A stretch of 64,000 nt of DNA from Phyllobacterium zundukense (lineage in GTDB: Bacteria > Pseudomonadota > Alphaproteobacteria > Rhizobiales > Rhizobiaceae), in the NCBI RefSeq assembly GCF_025452195.1, contig NZ_CP104972.1:186001-250000 (forward strand). Direction: 5' to 3'. The notes below the pieces were generated by a model, which ran no database searches, was not told the DNA's origin, and worked only from the letters and a program-made list of their open reading frames with translations. Each line of letters begins with the position of its first letter. The stretch's first letter is position 1. Position numbers and translations under genes: made by a program. Positions 27,308-37,132 of the stretch are shown here, piece after piece.

Positions 27308-27492
27308 AGGATGAAGCCCCTGATGAGATATCTGGATCGGGACATATCGGATTTTACCGATTTGACGGAGCGGCATGATGCCTATTGTCTCAACGACAAC
27401 CCGTCATGGCGTGATGAGTACGACATAAGTATTACAGTTTCAATAACACAAAATGTTAATTTTTTCTTCTTGGTAAAGAGCTGGACAGCCCT

Positions 27493-28227
27493 TCAGGAAA
27501 ACGAGCGGATCAGGCTGCCGACAAGAATATTCCAGCCATCGATGAGCACGAAGAACAGGATCTTGAAGGGGAGCGACAATACCGTCGGCGGCAGCATCAT
27601 CATGCCCATCGACATGGTCAGCGTCGCAACGATGAGGTCGATCACCAGAAACGGCAAGACGATCAGGAAGCCGATCTCGAAACCGCGGCGCAGTTCAGAG
27701 ATCATAAAGGCTGGAATGAGGATGCGCATGTCGACAACTTCATTGGCTTTGGTGCGAAAGGACTCGTCCGCCAGATCCTCGAAAAGGCGCAGATCCTTGT
27801 CGCGCACCTGTCGCAGCATGAACTCGCGGAACGGGGTGGCGATCTCGTTGATAGCCACTTCCTGTGTAATCTGATTGTTGACCAGCGGCTGGACGCCATT
27901 TTGCCAAGCCCGATCAAACACAGGCGCCATGACATAGAATGTCATGAACAAGGCAAGGCTGATCATCACCAGATTGGCCGGCGTCGTCTGCAGGCCCAGA
28001 CCTGAGCGCAGCATGGAAAAGGCAATGGCGAAGCGGGTAAAGCTGGTCACCATGATCAACAGGCCCGGCGCGATGGACAGCACCGTCAGCGCTGCCAGCA
28101 TCTGCATGATCTGGCCACTGGTCGATGCACTGCCGGGCGGGAGCAAACCTTCAAGCAGCGAGGTTTGGGCCATCGCGCTCCCGGTGAGAACCAGGAGTAA
28201 CGCAGGCGTCAGAAAACATCTTTTCAT
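27493..28227 (-). CDS. fliP: Flagellar export apparatus protein FliP
   Basis: A 244-residue FliP with a signal sequence (RCFLTPALLLVLTGSAMAQ), typical of the family, and the conserved LTVLSIAPGLLIMVTSFTRFAIAFSMLRSGLGLQTTPANLV and VTLVIDLIV-like C-terminal helices. FliP forms the pentameric core of the export gate. Overlaps fliL by 4 bases and ends the large flgBC...fliP unit. Confidence 0.97.
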   Translation of the reverse strand: MKRCFLTPALLLVLTGSAMAQTSLLEGLLPPGSASTSGQIMQMLAALTVLSIAPGLLIMVTSFTRFAIAFSMLRSGLGLQTTPANLVMISLALFMTFYVMAPVFDRAWQNGVQPLVNNQITQEVAINEIATPFREFMLRQVRDKDLRLFEDLADESFRTKANEVVDMRILIPAFMISELRRGFEIGFLIVLPFLVIDLIVATLTMSMGMMMLPPTVLSLPFKILFFVLIDGWNILVGSLIRSFS

Positions 28228-28706
28228 TCCATCACCAGCGCCCAGATATAGACTTTTTCGATCTTGCCTTCGGAGCGTATTGCCGCGCGCTCCTGCAAAT
28301 CAGTCCTTAGATACTCGATCCCTGCGGGCCCGCGCAGCTGCATTAAATTGACTGTTTTCATGAAAGCCATGAAATCGCCAGCGACCGTGGCGGCAAGCTC
28401 GTCCGAAACCTTTTCGCCGGGCCGCGCGACGACACCGGCTTCGAGCCTGATCCACACGTCCTGCGGTATCTTGATGTTGGTGAGTATTGGTTTCAGCGGA
28501 ACGACGCTGCCCGTAGGCACTTCCGCTGCCATAGTCTGTTTGGCACTCTCGGTCTTGGCTGCTTCGGAAAGGCCCAAGCCGAGTTGGCCGCCAAGCAACC
28601 AGCCACCGCCCGCTGCGACAAGCGTCAGCACCGCAACGACGCCGATCAGCGCGACAATCGAAGGCCCTTTCGGGGCGGATGGCGTAGCTTCAGCAACACT
28701 CATCAT
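28224..28706 (-). CDS. fliL: Flagellar basal-body protein FliL
   Basis: About 160 residues from the ATG at 28706 (MMSVAEATPSAPKGPS). One transmembrane helix (IVALIGVVAVLTLVAAGGGWLLGG) and a periplasmic FliL domain (LKPILTNIKIPQDVWIRLEAGVV) are present. FliL surrounds the stator and supports torque under load. It sits next to fliP, as usual. Starting at 28751 would overlap flgH by 40 bases. Confidence 0.92.
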   Translation of the reverse strand: MMSVAEATPSAPKGPSIVALIGVVAVLTLVAAGGGWLLGGQLGLGLSEAAKTESAKQTMAAEVPTGSVVPLKPILTNIKIPQDVWIRLEAGVVARPGEKVSDELAATVAGDFMAFMKTVNLMQLRGPAGIEYLRTDLQERAAIRSEGKIEKVYIWALVME

Positions 28707-28711
28707 CAATC

Positions 28712-29425
28712 CTAGATCGGCGACACGGTATCGAGGATCTGCTGCCCCCAAGGCGGCTGTTGCACCTCGCTTTGCCGTCCACGTCCACCATAGAAAATCC
28801 GCGCTTCGGCAATCTTGTCGTATGGAATTCTGTTCAGATTGGTGATGTCGCGGGGACGGACCACGCCCGCCACATTAAGAACCCGCAACTCGTTGTTGAC
28901 CCCGATTTCCTGGGAGCCCCGGATAACCATGTTGCCGTTCGGCAAAATGGCGGTCACGATCGCGGCAACCTGCAGATTGATCTTTTCCGATCTGTCGATT
29001 TTGCCCTCGCCCTTGGACCGGCTATCCGAATTGAGCGCAAGGTTTCCTTCAATATCGCTGGCGGACACCCCACTACCGCCTATGTCAGCGGACAATCCGT
29101 AGCCGGAGGATGCGACACGCGACCGGTCAGATTTGTTGTCCAGCTTTGCCTTGTCGTCAATCGTGATATCAACCGTCAGCACGTCGCCGGGATTGGTCGC
29201 CCTGGGGTCACGAAAGAAGCTCGCCTGACTATCGCGCCACAGCGAATATTTTTGCGGCCGCGGTTGCGACGGGTAATAGGCCGGGTCGGTAACGTTGAAG
29301 CCCTGGCCAACACCTGTGCCGACCGGCGACATTTCCGGCGCGCGATTGAAGTCGCGAATGTTGTTCGCGCAGCCGGCAAGAGCGAACACGCTGACAAGGG
29401 CGATTGATTGTGCCGCTTTTTTCAT
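28712..29425 (-). CDS. flgH: Flagellar L-ring protein FlgH
   Basis: A 237-residue outer-membrane lipoprotein: signal peptide with lipobox LAGC near residue 18, then the FlgH domain (SLWRDSQASFFRDPRATNPGDVLTVDITIDD and the C-terminal GVVRPRDITNLNRIPYDKIAEARIFYGGRG). It forms the L ring around the rod. Overlaps motE by 4 bases. Confidence 0.96.
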   Translation of the reverse strand: MKKAAQSIALVSVFALAGCANNIRDFNRAPEMSPVGTGVGQGFNVTDPAYYPSQPRPQKYSLWRDSQASFFRDPRATNPGDVLTVDITIDDKAKLDNKSDRSRVASSGYGLSADIGGSGVSASDIEGNLALNSDSRSKGEGKIDRSEKINLQVAAIVTAILPNGNMVIRGSQEIGVNNELRVLNVAGVVRPRDITNLNRIPYDKIAEARIFYGGRGRQSEVQQPPWGQQILDTVSPI

Positions 29426-29955
29426 TGGGCGGTTCTTTCTGCTGCTGGAACAATGCGTGACCCGACGATGACGCGGGCAAGCTTCGATGATTTTTCCGCA
29501 GGCATTTCATTCAAGATGACACTGGAGACCCGGGGGTTAAGTTTGAGAAGAAGTGCTGCCGCGGCTTCATCACCAAGCAGCGCCATCTGCGCTGCTGCTG
29601 CATCCGGCCGCATCTTGGAGATGATGCCAACAAGGGAATCTTCGGCCTTGTCGATAAACTCGTCGCGCCGCTTCAGCCAGACTTCATATTCCTTGCGCTT
29701 GGTATCGAGCTGCTCGATACGGCTGTCTATGTCTGCCCGCAGCTGTGCCAGTTCGCGTGTCTGCATGGCATAGCGTTCGTCGGCCGCCTTGTCGCTGATG
29801 TTGGTGCAATAGCGGTCAATCTCCTGACCGCTCTCTTGCTTGACTGCCGTTTCCTGCGAAACAGCATGGGTCACAGGCAGCAACAGAGCCGAAGTGAACA
29901 CGAGCGCCGCAAGACTTGGCCTGATCGATTTCTTTAGACCCGATACCATAGTCAT
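29422..29955 (-). CDS. motE: Motility protein MotE, chaperone for MotC
   Basis: A 177-residue protein with an N-terminal hydrophobic export signal (about residues 15-32) and a coiled-coil periplasmic region (ARELAQLRADIDSRIEQLDTKRKEYEVWLKRRDEF), ending in an MgtE N-domain-like helical fold (IISKMRPDAAAAQMALLGDEAAAALLLKLNPRVSSVILNEM). In Sinorhizobium meliloti MotE stabilises MotC in the periplasm. The position between flgI and flgH is the same. Confidence 0.9.
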   Translation of the reverse strand: MTMVSGLKKSIRPSLAALVFTSALLLPVTHAVSQETAVKQESGQEIDRYCTNISDKAADERYAMQTRELAQLRADIDSRIEQLDTKRKEYEVWLKRRDEFIDKAEDSLVGIISKMRPDAAAAQMALLGDEAAAALLLKLNPRVSSVILNEMPAEKSSKLARVIVGSRIVPAAERTAQ

Positions 29956-31196
29956 TGGACCACCAGCTCCGCATGCAATGCGCCCGCCGTCTTGATACCC
30001 TGCAGGATCGCGATAATTCCCTGTGGTTTGACGCCGATCTGATTCAGCCCTTTAACGAGACTTTCGAGATCGGTGCCGCCGAGAATGCCGAGCTTCGACG
30101 CCTGTGTTGCATCAATGGTCGTGTTCGGTTCGACTGCAGTCACGCCATCGGAAAAAGGCTCGGGCTGGACGATCGTCGGTGTCTCGGTGACGCGCACCGA
30201 CAAGCTGCCATGGCTGATTGCGACACGCGAGATACGCACCTTTTCACCGATAACCACCGTGCCGGTGCGCTCATCGACCACAACACGTGCGACTTCATCC
30301 GTCACCACCGGCAGGCCCTCGATTTCAGCGAGGAATCGTGTTGCGGAAATATTCTTTGGCCTGCGCAAGCGGATCGACTTTGAGTCGCGTTCTTTCGCAA
30401 CCGGCTGGTTATAGCGGCGCTTGGCAAAGGCATTGATCGTATCGGTGATGCGTATGGCTGTCGTAAAGTCTGCCTCGCGCAATTCAACCACAAGTTCGTC
30501 CTGGCCGAAATTGCCGGTCACTTCCTTTTCAACGAGCGCGCCGTTCGGAATGCGGCCACTGGTCGGAACGCCTTGCGTCAAGGTTTCAGCCTGTCCCGAA
30601 GCCACGAAGCCGGAGACGACCATATTTCCCTGTGCAACAGCATAGGTCTGGCCATCGGCCGCGGCCAGCGGCGTCATCACCAATGTTCCGCCGGCAAGCG
30701 AGGTTGCGTCACCGAGGGAGGAAACCGTAATATCGATGCGTGAGCCGCGTCCGGCAAAGGGTGGCAGGTTGGCGGTGACGATAACCGCCGCGACATTCTT
30801 TACCCGCGAGGAGCCCGGAGGTGGGCTAATTCCGAGATTGTCGAGCATCGCCCGCAAGGATTGTTCGGTGAAAGGTGCACTGCGCAGGCTGTCGCCCGTC
30901 CCATTCAAGCCTATGACGAGACCATAACCGACAAGCTGATTTTCGCGCACGCCCTGGATGTTGGCGATATCCTTCAGGCGGGCAATCGCGCCGCCTTGTC
31001 CCAACGGCGACGCGGGACCGCCCCAGTGCCCGTCATCACCTCTTTGCAGCGCGGCCTGGGCTTCGGCCTTTCGCCACGCAGCCTTGGCTTCGCCAGGTGT
31101 GCCATAGAGTTTGGCATTCGCCGACGGCTCAGCTGCGTTCACGACGACCGTACCTGCCAGTATCCCGACGAGGAGAGCGGCTGTAAAACGCATCAT
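29952..31196 (-). CDS. flgI: Flagellar P-ring protein FlgI
   Basis: A 414-residue P-ring protein with a cleavable signal peptide (FTAALLVGILAGTVVVNAAE) and the FlgI body (ARLKDIANIQGVRENQLVGYGLVIGLNGTGDSLRSAPFTEQSLRAMLDNLGISPP). Slightly longer than usual because of a charged stretch (about residues 30-62) between signal and P-ring domain. Overlaps flgA and motE by 4 bases each. Confidence 0.97.
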   Translation of the reverse strand: MMRFTAALLVGILAGTVVVNAAEPSANAKLYGTPGEAKAAWRKAEAQAALQRGDDGHWGGPASPLGQGGAIARLKDIANIQGVRENQLVGYGLVIGLNGTGDSLRSAPFTEQSLRAMLDNLGISPPPGSSRVKNVAAVIVTANLPPFAGRGSRIDITVSSLGDATSLAGGTLVMTPLAAADGQTYAVAQGNMVVSGFVASGQAETLTQGVPTSGRIPNGALVEKEVTGNFGQDELVVELREADFTTAIRITDTINAFAKRRYNQPVAKERDSKSIRLRRPKNISATRFLAEIEGLPVVTDEVARVVVDERTGTVVIGEKVRISRVAISHGSLSVRVTETPTIVQPEPFSDGVTAVEPNTTIDATQASKLGILGGTDLESLVKGLNQIGVKPQGIIAILQGIKTAGALHAELVVQ

Positions 31197-31675
31197 TGCA
31201 TCCCGACCTGGATGCTGCCGTCAGCCAACACCGTGCCGGAGACAATAATGCCGCTGTCCATATTGCGTACCTTGATGAAGTCGCCAGCGTGTCCGGCTTC
31301 CATCGGCGTGCCTTTGGCGGTGATGACCAATGTACCCGTGCTGTACACCAGAGCTACCGGAACACCGCGCTCGACCAGATCAGGCTCATTCAATGCATTG
31401 ACCAGAATTGGCTGTCCTGGCAGCAGGGTACGGCGTGCCACCTTGCCGACAAGCTGTTGCGAAGACAGGACATATTGGCCCGCTGCACTTGCTTTGATCG
31501 TGAAGTATTTTTCGTGAAGTCCTGAACCACCGATTATCTCGCCCGGGTAGATAATCTGCGAGGGAACGAGGAACGCTATGCGGTCGGCATGGGCGGCAAA
31601 CGCAAACGGCCAAACGCAGCCGGCCAAGGCCACTATGCGAATGATATTTTTAGCCGAACAAGTTGCCACCTTCAT
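31193..31675 (-). CDS. flgA: P-ring assembly chaperone FlgA
   Basis: A 160-residue periplasmic FlgA with a signal peptide (RIVALAGCVWPFAFAAHA), and the SAF-like domain (RRTLLPGQPILVNALNEPDLVERGVPVALVY). It helps FlgI polymerise into the P ring. It starts 8 bases after flgG. Confidence 0.93.
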   Translation of the reverse strand: MKVATCSAKNIIRIVALAGCVWPFAFAAHADRIAFLVPSQIIYPGEIIGGSGLHEKYFTIKASAAGQYVLSSQQLVGKVARRTLLPGQPILVNALNEPDLVERGVPVALVYSTGTLVITAKGTPMEAGHAGDFIKVRNMDSGIIVSGTVLADGSIQVGMQ

Positions 31676-31683
31676 AATGTTCC

Positions 31684-32472
31684 TTAGCGCAGGTTCTTTG
31701 AAACGACTTGAGCCATTTCGTCCGCAGCCTGAATCACCTTCGAATTCATCTCGTAGGCGCGCTGCGCCGTGATCAGATCGGTGATTTCCTTGACCGGATC
31801 GACATTGGAATTCTCGAGATAGGCCTGCTTCAACGTCGCAAATCCAGGATCGCCCGGGACGCCGACAACCGCATCACCTGAAGCATCGGTCTGCTTGTAG
31901 AGATTGTCGCCAAGTGGCTCCAACCCGGCTTCATTGGCGAAGTTCGCGATCGTCAGCTGGCCGAGATCGACCAGTGCCGTCTGATCGGCCATTTTCGCAA
32001 ACACCTGGCCCGTATCGGTAATTTTGACCTCGATCGCATCGGTCGGAACAATGATGTTCGGTTCGACCAGATTTCCATCGAGCGTCACCAGTTGGCCCGT
32101 ACTGTTCGTGTTGAATGCGCCGGCCCGGCTATACAGTGTCTCGCCAGCCGGATTCTGGATCTGGAACCATCCGCGGCCAACGAGCGCCACGTCGAACGGG
32201 TTGCCCGTCTGGTTGAGACTTCCCTGGATATGCAGATTGCGGACCGCCGATGTCTGAACACCAAGCCCGACCATTGCCCCTTCGGGAATGATGCTTTGGT
32301 TCGCCGCATTGGGCACGCCTGCCGTGCGTTCTGCCTGATACAGCAGATCCGAAAATTCCGCCTTGGCGCGCTTGAAGCCCGTTGTGTTGATGTTGGCGAT
32401 GTTGTTGGCAATCACTTCCAGATTGAGCTGCTGGGCATTCATGCCGGTTGCAGCAATAGTAAGCGCTTTCAT
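31684..32472 (-). CDS. flgG: Distal rod protein FlgG
   Basis: A 262-residue rod protein with the SGR/rod motif at each end ([40 protein letters not shown] and [31 protein letters not shown]). Forms the distal rod. It follows fliE by 9 bases. Confidence 0.97.
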   Translation of the reverse strand: MKALTIAATGMNAQQLNLEVIANNIANINTTGFKRAKAEFSDLLYQAERTAGVPNAANQSIIPEGAMVGLGVQTSAVRNLHIQGSLNQTGNPFDVALVGRGWFQIQNPAGETLYSRAGAFNTNSTGQLVTLDGNLVEPNIIVPTDAIEVKITDTGQVFAKMADQTALVDLGQLTIANFANEAGLEPLGDNLYKQTDASGDAVVGVPGDPGFATLKQAYLENSNVDPVKEITDLITAQRAYEMNSKVIQAADEMAQVVSKNLR

Positions 32473-32481
32473 CGTTGATCC

Positions 32482-32799
32482 TTAGATAGGCATGCGGCTG
32501 ATTTCGAGATAGGCCTGGACAATCTTGTCACGGATGGCGATGGCCGTTTGCAGCGACTGTTCCGCGTCCATGACCGCATTCACGACATCCCGGGTTGGCA
32601 CGTCGCCGGTCATACTCTTCATGGAAACCGCTTCGGCGCCTTCAAGCTTGTTGCTGACCGATCCTGCCAGTTGCGACAGAACATTGCCGAATGAAGACTG
32701 GCCTGTGGTTGCAGCGGGGGACGCTGCGCTTGGGGCTACGGTCTCCGCCAAATTCGAGAGAGCGTTACGCGTGGAAACACTGAGAAGTTGGTCTATCAT
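32482..32799 (-). CDS. fliE: MS-ring/rod junction protein FliE
   Basis: A 105-residue protein ending in the FliE signature ([34 protein letters not shown]). It links FliF to the proximal rod and is the first substrate of the export apparatus. Overlaps flgC by one base. Confidence 0.95.
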   Translation of the reverse strand: MIDQLLSVSTRNALSNLAETVAPSAASPAATTGQSSFGNVLSQLAGSVSNKLEGAEAVSMKSMTGDVPTRDVVNAVMDAEQSLQTAIAIRDKIVQAYLEISRMPI

Positions 32800-33218
32800 C
32801 AGGAATTCCTCAAAAGGTCGACAGTCATGGCAATCAGTTCGCGTGCTTGCTTGACCACTTGGAGATTGGCTTCATAGGAGCGATTGGCTTCACGCATGTC
32901 CGCCATTTCGACGACCATGCTGACATTGGGCAATTTCACATAGCCATTGGCATCGGCTGCCGGATGGCTTGGGTCATATTCTTCGGTAAAGGCAGAGGTA
33001 TCCTTGCCGACTTCGGCAATGCGCACCGTTTCGACGCCAGTGGCGCGATCAAGCTCTGTCGCAAAGGAAACCGTCTTGCGCCGGTACGGGTCGCTGCCGG
33101 CGGTCTTGCCGGTCGACTGTGCATTGGCGAGGTTTTCCGAAACAATGCGCAGGCGCGTCGATTGCGCGGAAAGACCGGATGCGGCGACTTTGAGGGCAGC
33201 TTGCAGTGGATCGGACAT
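32799..33218 (-). CDS. flgC: Proximal rod protein FlgC
   Basis: A 139-residue rod protein with both rod motifs ([31 protein letters not shown] and [33 protein letters not shown]). One base separates it from flgB. Confidence 0.96.
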   Translation of the reverse strand: MSDPLQAALKVAASGLSAQSTRLRIVSENLANAQSTGKTAGSDPYRRKTVSFATELDRATGVETVRIAEVGKDTSAFTEEYDPSHPAADANGYVKLPNVSMVVEMADMREANRSYEANLQVVKQARELIAMTVDLLRNS

Positions 33219-33219
33219 C

Positions 33220-33600
33220 TTAGCTCTTTACCGCTGACAGCATCATGCGGTGAAACGCTTTGACGATGCTGGTGTTGAGAGAAAACTGACGGTTGATCTC
33301 GCCGGATTTCACCATTTCCTCCTCGAGGCTGACCGTATTTTTGGAATGATTCTGTTCGGTCACCGCATCCGTGCGCAGCGCTGTCGCGCTGATGCCGGAC
33401 GCGTCGATCTCAAGATGGTTGGGATTGGTCGCGGCCATGGTCAGCTGCGTTTGTTCCAGCACATCCTTGAACGGCTCGACATCGCGTGCCTTGAAGCCCG
33501 GCGTATTCGCGTTGGCGACATTTCCCGAGATCGCCGCTTGCCTTACCGAGAGCCATTCGGCCTGACGTGATGCCAGCTCAAACAGATGGATGCCCTGCAT
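33220..33600 (-). CDS. flgB: Proximal rod protein FlgB
   Basis: A 126-residue rod protein ([31 protein letters not shown], ending in [11 protein letters not shown]). First gene of the unit flgB-flgC-fliE-flgG-flgA-flgI-motE-flgH-fliL-fliP, with a box 50 bases before its start. Because of that box the unit should still be transcribed despite the IS110 element upstream. Confidence 0.96.
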   Translation of the reverse strand: MQGIHLFELASRQAEWLSVRQAAISGNVANANTPGFKARDVEPFKDVLEQTQLTMAATNPNHLEIDASGISATALRTDAVTEQNHSKNTVSLEEEMVKSGEINRQFSLNTSIVKAFHRMMLSAVKS

Positions 33601-33650
33601 GTCTTTCCTCGCACGTCTGGCTGGTTAATCTTGCCTTAACCTATGCTTTC

Positions 33651-33664
33651 AAACTTGCGTGAGA
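33651..33664 (-). promoter_or_regulatory. Candidate FtcR box before flgB
   Basis: Gene-strand TCTCACGCAAGTTT. On the plus strand ACTTGCG repeats at 33653-33659 and 33664-33670, again with an 11-bp period. It lies 50 bases before the flgB start. Confidence 0.6.
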
Positions 33665-33709
33665 CTTGCGGCCCGATCCGCCAGGAACTTATGTTCAAAA
33701 CGACGTTCA

Positions 33710-34285
33710 CTAGTTGGTGCGGCTGATCACATCGCCGTCGGATGTCTTGATCTGCCAACCGTCCTTGCCATCACCACGTTCGATGGCGACGAGCTTGCTT
33801 CCATCGGGGAGGGTTGCGCCTTTTTCGACGAACCAGTAGCCGGTATCATCTTCGATCATAACCAGTCCGCCAACGATCTCGCGTAACAGAAAAACCGGTT
33901 TGCCGGGAAACGCCTGCTTGCTGGCCTCTTCGCTGCTAGCCGTCCGGTCTTCCTTCAACTCCGCGGTCGTGGCGGTTGTCATGGGATCAAGTTCCTCGCT
34001 CGGTTTGCCTGGCGAAGCTCCATTTCTCCCATGGGTGTCACGTACGACCTTCTGATTGGTCCGGTTGAGCGGATCATTGACCTTTTTACCTGAGGATATG
34101 GGCGTCGATTGCGCGTCAAGAACGTCGTAATACATCACGAAGGGCAGCACAAAGCTGCCGACCGCCAGTACGAACCCGGCACTCTTCAGATAACCGTCAA
34201 GGCGTTTATCGCGCCGACGAACTAGCCTGGGCTCAGTAGCCGTGGTCTCGGCGGATTTCGCGGGCACAGCTTGTTGTTGCGTCAT
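33710..34285 (-). CDS. Membrane protein of the flagellar locus, unknown function
   Basis: 191 residues from the ATG at 34283-34285 (MTQQQAVPAKSAE). It has one transmembrane helix (SAGFVLAVGSFVLPFVMYYDV, about residues 35-55), a long polar linker and a compact C-terminal domain (REIVGGLVMIEDDTGYWFVEKGATLPDGSKLVAIERGDG). The gene lies between fliI and flgB, the position of a conserved unnamed gene in S. meliloti. It is now separated from fliI by an IS110 insertion, which could deprive it of its promoter. Confidence 0.75.
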   Translation of the reverse strand: MTQQQAVPAKSAETTATEPRLVRRRDKRLDGYLKSAGFVLAVGSFVLPFVMYYDVLDAQSTPISSGKKVNDPLNRTNQKVVRDTHGRNGASPGKPSEELDPMTTATTAELKEDRTASSEEASKQAFPGKPVFLLREIVGGLVMIEDDTGYWFVEKGATLPDGSKLVAIERGDGKDGWQIKTSDGDVISRTN

Positions 34286-34554
34286 GATTGCTCCAATGAA
34301 AGAACACAAGGGGCAGAACGCCTTCTACCGGCGGCTTTTCCTTGGTTCGCTTGTGTTTTGACCGGCGTCTGTGCCGATCGGCTAAATCTTTCCCTCCGCT
34401 GGGCAGTTTGTTTGCGTCCAGCGGTTCTCGAACCATTCTCCAATGCGTGACCCTGATGCCATCCTGGCTTCGGTCACATAGTGGCGTTCGGTTCCCGGTT
34501 TCCCATTCTCCTTCAAGAGCGCAGCCCAGTCCTGCCGGGCTCGCTAGGCAGTCA
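34286..34554. other. Non-coding gap between IS110 transposase and flagellar membrane gene
   Basis: 269 bases that should hold the 3' non-coding part of the IS110 element and its junction with the flagellar operon. IS110 elements lack conspicuous terminal repeats, and I could not fix the boundary by eye. No gene is seen. Confidence 0.4.
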
Positions 34555-35616
34555 TCAGGACAACCGGGATATCGTCGACGCGCCTTCCGTGGTGGTGCCG
34601 CGCGGCTCGTAAGCGCGCTGGTCACGCAGGATCTGGAAGACGATCGTCAAAAGCTTGCGCGCGATGGCCACACGCGCCTTGTTGGTTCCTCTGATCTTCA
34701 GGTGTTCGTATTGGGCGCGCAGCTGCGGATCGGTCGCGATGGCGGGCGCGACCGCTTCAACGAAAGCCCAGCGCAGCCACTTGTTGCCCTGCTTGATGAT
34801 CTTGCCGTGGAAGGTCTTGCCGCCGCTCGAATAGGTCGAGGGCACAAGCCCCGCATAGGCGGCAAGCTTCTTGGGCGTGCGGAACCGCGATATGTCATCA
34901 ATCTCCGCATCGATTAGTCGGACGAAGAACTCACCGATGCCGGGGACCGTCTTCAAAAGCTTCACATTGGCGTTGGCCTTGGTCATGGCCCGGATCGTCG
35001 CTTCCGACTGCTTGATCCGCTCATTGATATCGCCGATGAAGTCGAGGCCACGGTCGATCTGGATGCGGTCGATCTCTGAGACGTTGACCTGGGCGAGCTG
35101 GACGCGACCGGCCTTGCCGAACAGATCACCGAGCTTCTTCAGCTGTGCCGTCTGCTCCGGATACCGATCAAAGACCGTGACGATGCGGTTCTTCGTCATC
35201 GTGCGCAGCCGCACGTAAAACATCCGCTCACGCAGGGCGACGCGTAGTTCCCGGGCCTTGTCGCTCGGTGCCCAAGCCTCCGGCACCAGGTCGGCCCGAA
35301 GCAGATGCGCCAGCACCGTCGCGTCGATCTTGTCGGTCTTGATCTTGGCGTCGGCGATCGCCTTGACCTTCAGCGGGTGGGCGAGAACGACATCATCGCA
35401 GATGTCGTCGAGCCAGTCGTACACCATCCAGTTGCGGGTCGCTTCGACAACGGCATGAGAGTTCTCCCGGTAGCGTTCCAGAAACCCGCCCAGCGACTGG
35501 CGGTCATTCTTCACCCGACCGGAGCGCAGCGTCTTGCCGTTGCTGTCCTGGACAACCAGATGGCTATAGGATTTGGGGTAGTCAACGCCGATATGGTAAT
35601 CATAAGATGCAGTCAT
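34555..35616 (-). CDS. IS110-family transposase
   Basis: About 353 residues from the ATG at 35614-35616, preceded by GAGGAG. The DEDD RuvC-like domain is N-terminal (YHIGVDYPKSYSHLVV with the first Asp, VVEATRNWMVYDWL with the Glu, and DAKIKTDKIDATVLAHLL with the Asp pair), and the Transposase_20 domain with its serine (VPGIGEFFVRLIDAEIDDISRFRTPKKLAAYAGLVPSTYSSGGK) is C-terminal. All catalytic residues appear present. It lies in the same orientation as the flagellar operon, between fliI and the membrane protein gene, and has split that operon. Confidence 0.93.
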   Translation of the reverse strand: MTASYDYHIGVDYPKSYSHLVVQDSNGKTLRSGRVKNDRQSLGGFLERYRENSHAVVEATRNWMVYDWLDDICDDVVLAHPLKVKAIADAKIKTDKIDATVLAHLLRADLVPEAWAPSDKARELRVALRERMFYVRLRTMTKNRIVTVFDRYPEQTAQLKKLGDLFGKAGRVQLAQVNVSEIDRIQIDRGLDFIGDINERIKQSEATIRAMTKANANVKLLKTVPGIGEFFVRLIDAEIDDISRFRTPKKLAAYAGLVPSTYSSGGKTFHGKIIKQGNKWLRWAFVEAVAPAIATDPQLRAQYEHLKIRGTNKARVAIARKLLTIVFQILRDQRAYEPRGTTTEGASTISRLS

Positions 35617-35742
35617 GCTTCCAACTCCTCTATTGAGATCTGCAAAACCCCAATAGGATAAGCCGAAAGGCTGGAAGCGTGGCTGTCCATCAATCATCAC
35701 CTGCATCTCAGTGATCCGTTCTCTCAACGGGCGCGGCCTCTT

Positions 35743-37125
35743 TCATGCCACCTCCTTTGGTCGCAGCGACGCCGCAAGGTCGTTGTAAGGATCCTGCGAG
35801 AGTGGCGAGGCCGGCGTTTGCTGCATGGCGTCATAGATGAGAGGGACAAGATTGACCGCCTGATCGATGAGAAGATCGCTGCCTGTCTGATAGGCGCCGA
35901 TCATGCGCAGATCACGCGTTTCCTCATAGCGGGCGACAAGGCCGCGCAGACTGGTCACCAATTTCTGTTGTTCTGTTGTCCAGTTATGCTGGGCAAGGCG
36001 AGAGATGGAACCGAGAATATCGACTGCAGGGAACCGTCCCTGCGCCGCGATGCTGCGATCAAGAACAATATGGCCATCCAGCGTGCCGCGAATGGCATCG
36101 GAGATCGGATCATTGTGGTCATCGCCGTCGACAAGAACCGCATAGATACCGGTAATCGTGCCACCGCTTTTAAGACCTGGTCCAGCCCGTTCAAGCAGGC
36201 GCGGTAGCTGACTGAAGACGCTTGGTGGATAACCGCGCGATACCGGTGGTTCGCCGGCTGCGATGGCGATTTCGCGCGCAGCATGGGCGAAGCGCGTGAT
36301 GGAATCAACGATCAGCAGGACATTCTCGCCCCGATCCCGGAAGTATTCTGCAATCGCCGTCGCCGTATTGGGAGCAAGCCGGCGCATCATCGGGCTTTCG
36401 TCGCCCGTGGCGATGACGGCGATGGTCTTTTCAAGCTTCCCCGCCATTGTATCTTCAAGCATGTCCCGTACTTCACGCCCGCGCTCGCCGGTCAGAGCCA
36501 GCACGACTGTATCGAAGTCGGTGGCTCTGGTCATCATGGCGAGCAGTGTGGATTTGCCAACGCCAGACCCGGCGAAAACGCCCATGCGCTGGCCAAAGCA
36601 CATCGGTACGAAGACATCGACCACATTGACGCCGGTGCGCAGTCCCCTTTCCACCCGGCCACGATTCATCGCCGACGGTGCCGGACAATCCACCGGTTTC
36701 GGGTCGGTTCCCGCCGATAATGGTCCCTTGCTGTCGAGCGGATATCCCAGAGCACTGATCACCCTGCCCTTCCAGTCGGGTGCAGGGGCAATGCGGAACG
36801 GTCCTTCCGGGAAGACCGGTGTTCCAAGCGATGGCATGATGCGGTCATCGAACGGCTTGATCAGGACCCTGGTCTGTTCGAGCCGGACGACCTCTGCCGG
36901 GTGGAGCTGGCTGTCAGAGCGGATTGCCACGATGTCACCGAGTTGAACCTTGTCCGATATCCCACGAACCCCGATGGCGGAGCGCGACACCTCATTGACA
37001 TAGCCGCCGACAACAACCGGATTTCGCTCCTGAACGATCTGCGACACGATCCTTGCCAGCGCATCAAGGCTGCCCGTCCGTTGGCGTATCGTCGGCAAGG
37101 CGGCTTCAAGCGACTGCATGGTCAA
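35743..37125 (-). CDS. fliI: Flagellum-specific export ATPase FliI
   Basis: A 460-residue F1-beta-like ATPase. Walker A is GVFAGSGVGKSTLL near residue 183 and Walker B is NVLLIVDSITRFAHA. The arginine-containing GGTITGIYAVLVDGDDHNDPI segment is also present. It powers substrate release from chaperones at the export gate, with the FliH-like and FliJ-like proteins. Preceded by flgF (7-base gap); the gene after it has been displaced by IS110. Confidence 0.97.
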   Translation of the reverse strand: MTMQSLEAALPTIRQRTGSLDALARIVSQIVQERNPVVVGGYVNEVSRSAIGVRGISDKVQLGDIVAIRSDSQLHPAEVVRLEQTRVLIKPFDDRIMPSLGTPVFPEGPFRIAPAPDWKGRVISALGYPLDSKGPLSAGTDPKPVDCPAPSAMNRGRVERGLRTGVNVVDVFVPMCFGQRMGVFAGSGVGKSTLLAMMTRATDFDTVVLALTGERGREVRDMLEDTMAGKLEKTIAVIATGDESPMMRRLAPNTATAIAEYFRDRGENVLLIVDSITRFAHAAREIAIAAGEPPVSRGYPPSVFSQLPRLLERAGPGLKSGGTITGIYAVLVDGDDHNDPISDAIRGTLDGHIVLDRSIAAQGRFPAVDILGSISRLAQHNWTTEQQKLVTSLRGLVARYEETRDLRMIGAYQTGSDLLIDQAVNLVPLIYDAMQQTPASPLSQDPYNDLAASLRPKEVA

Positions 37126-37132
37126 ACGGCGA

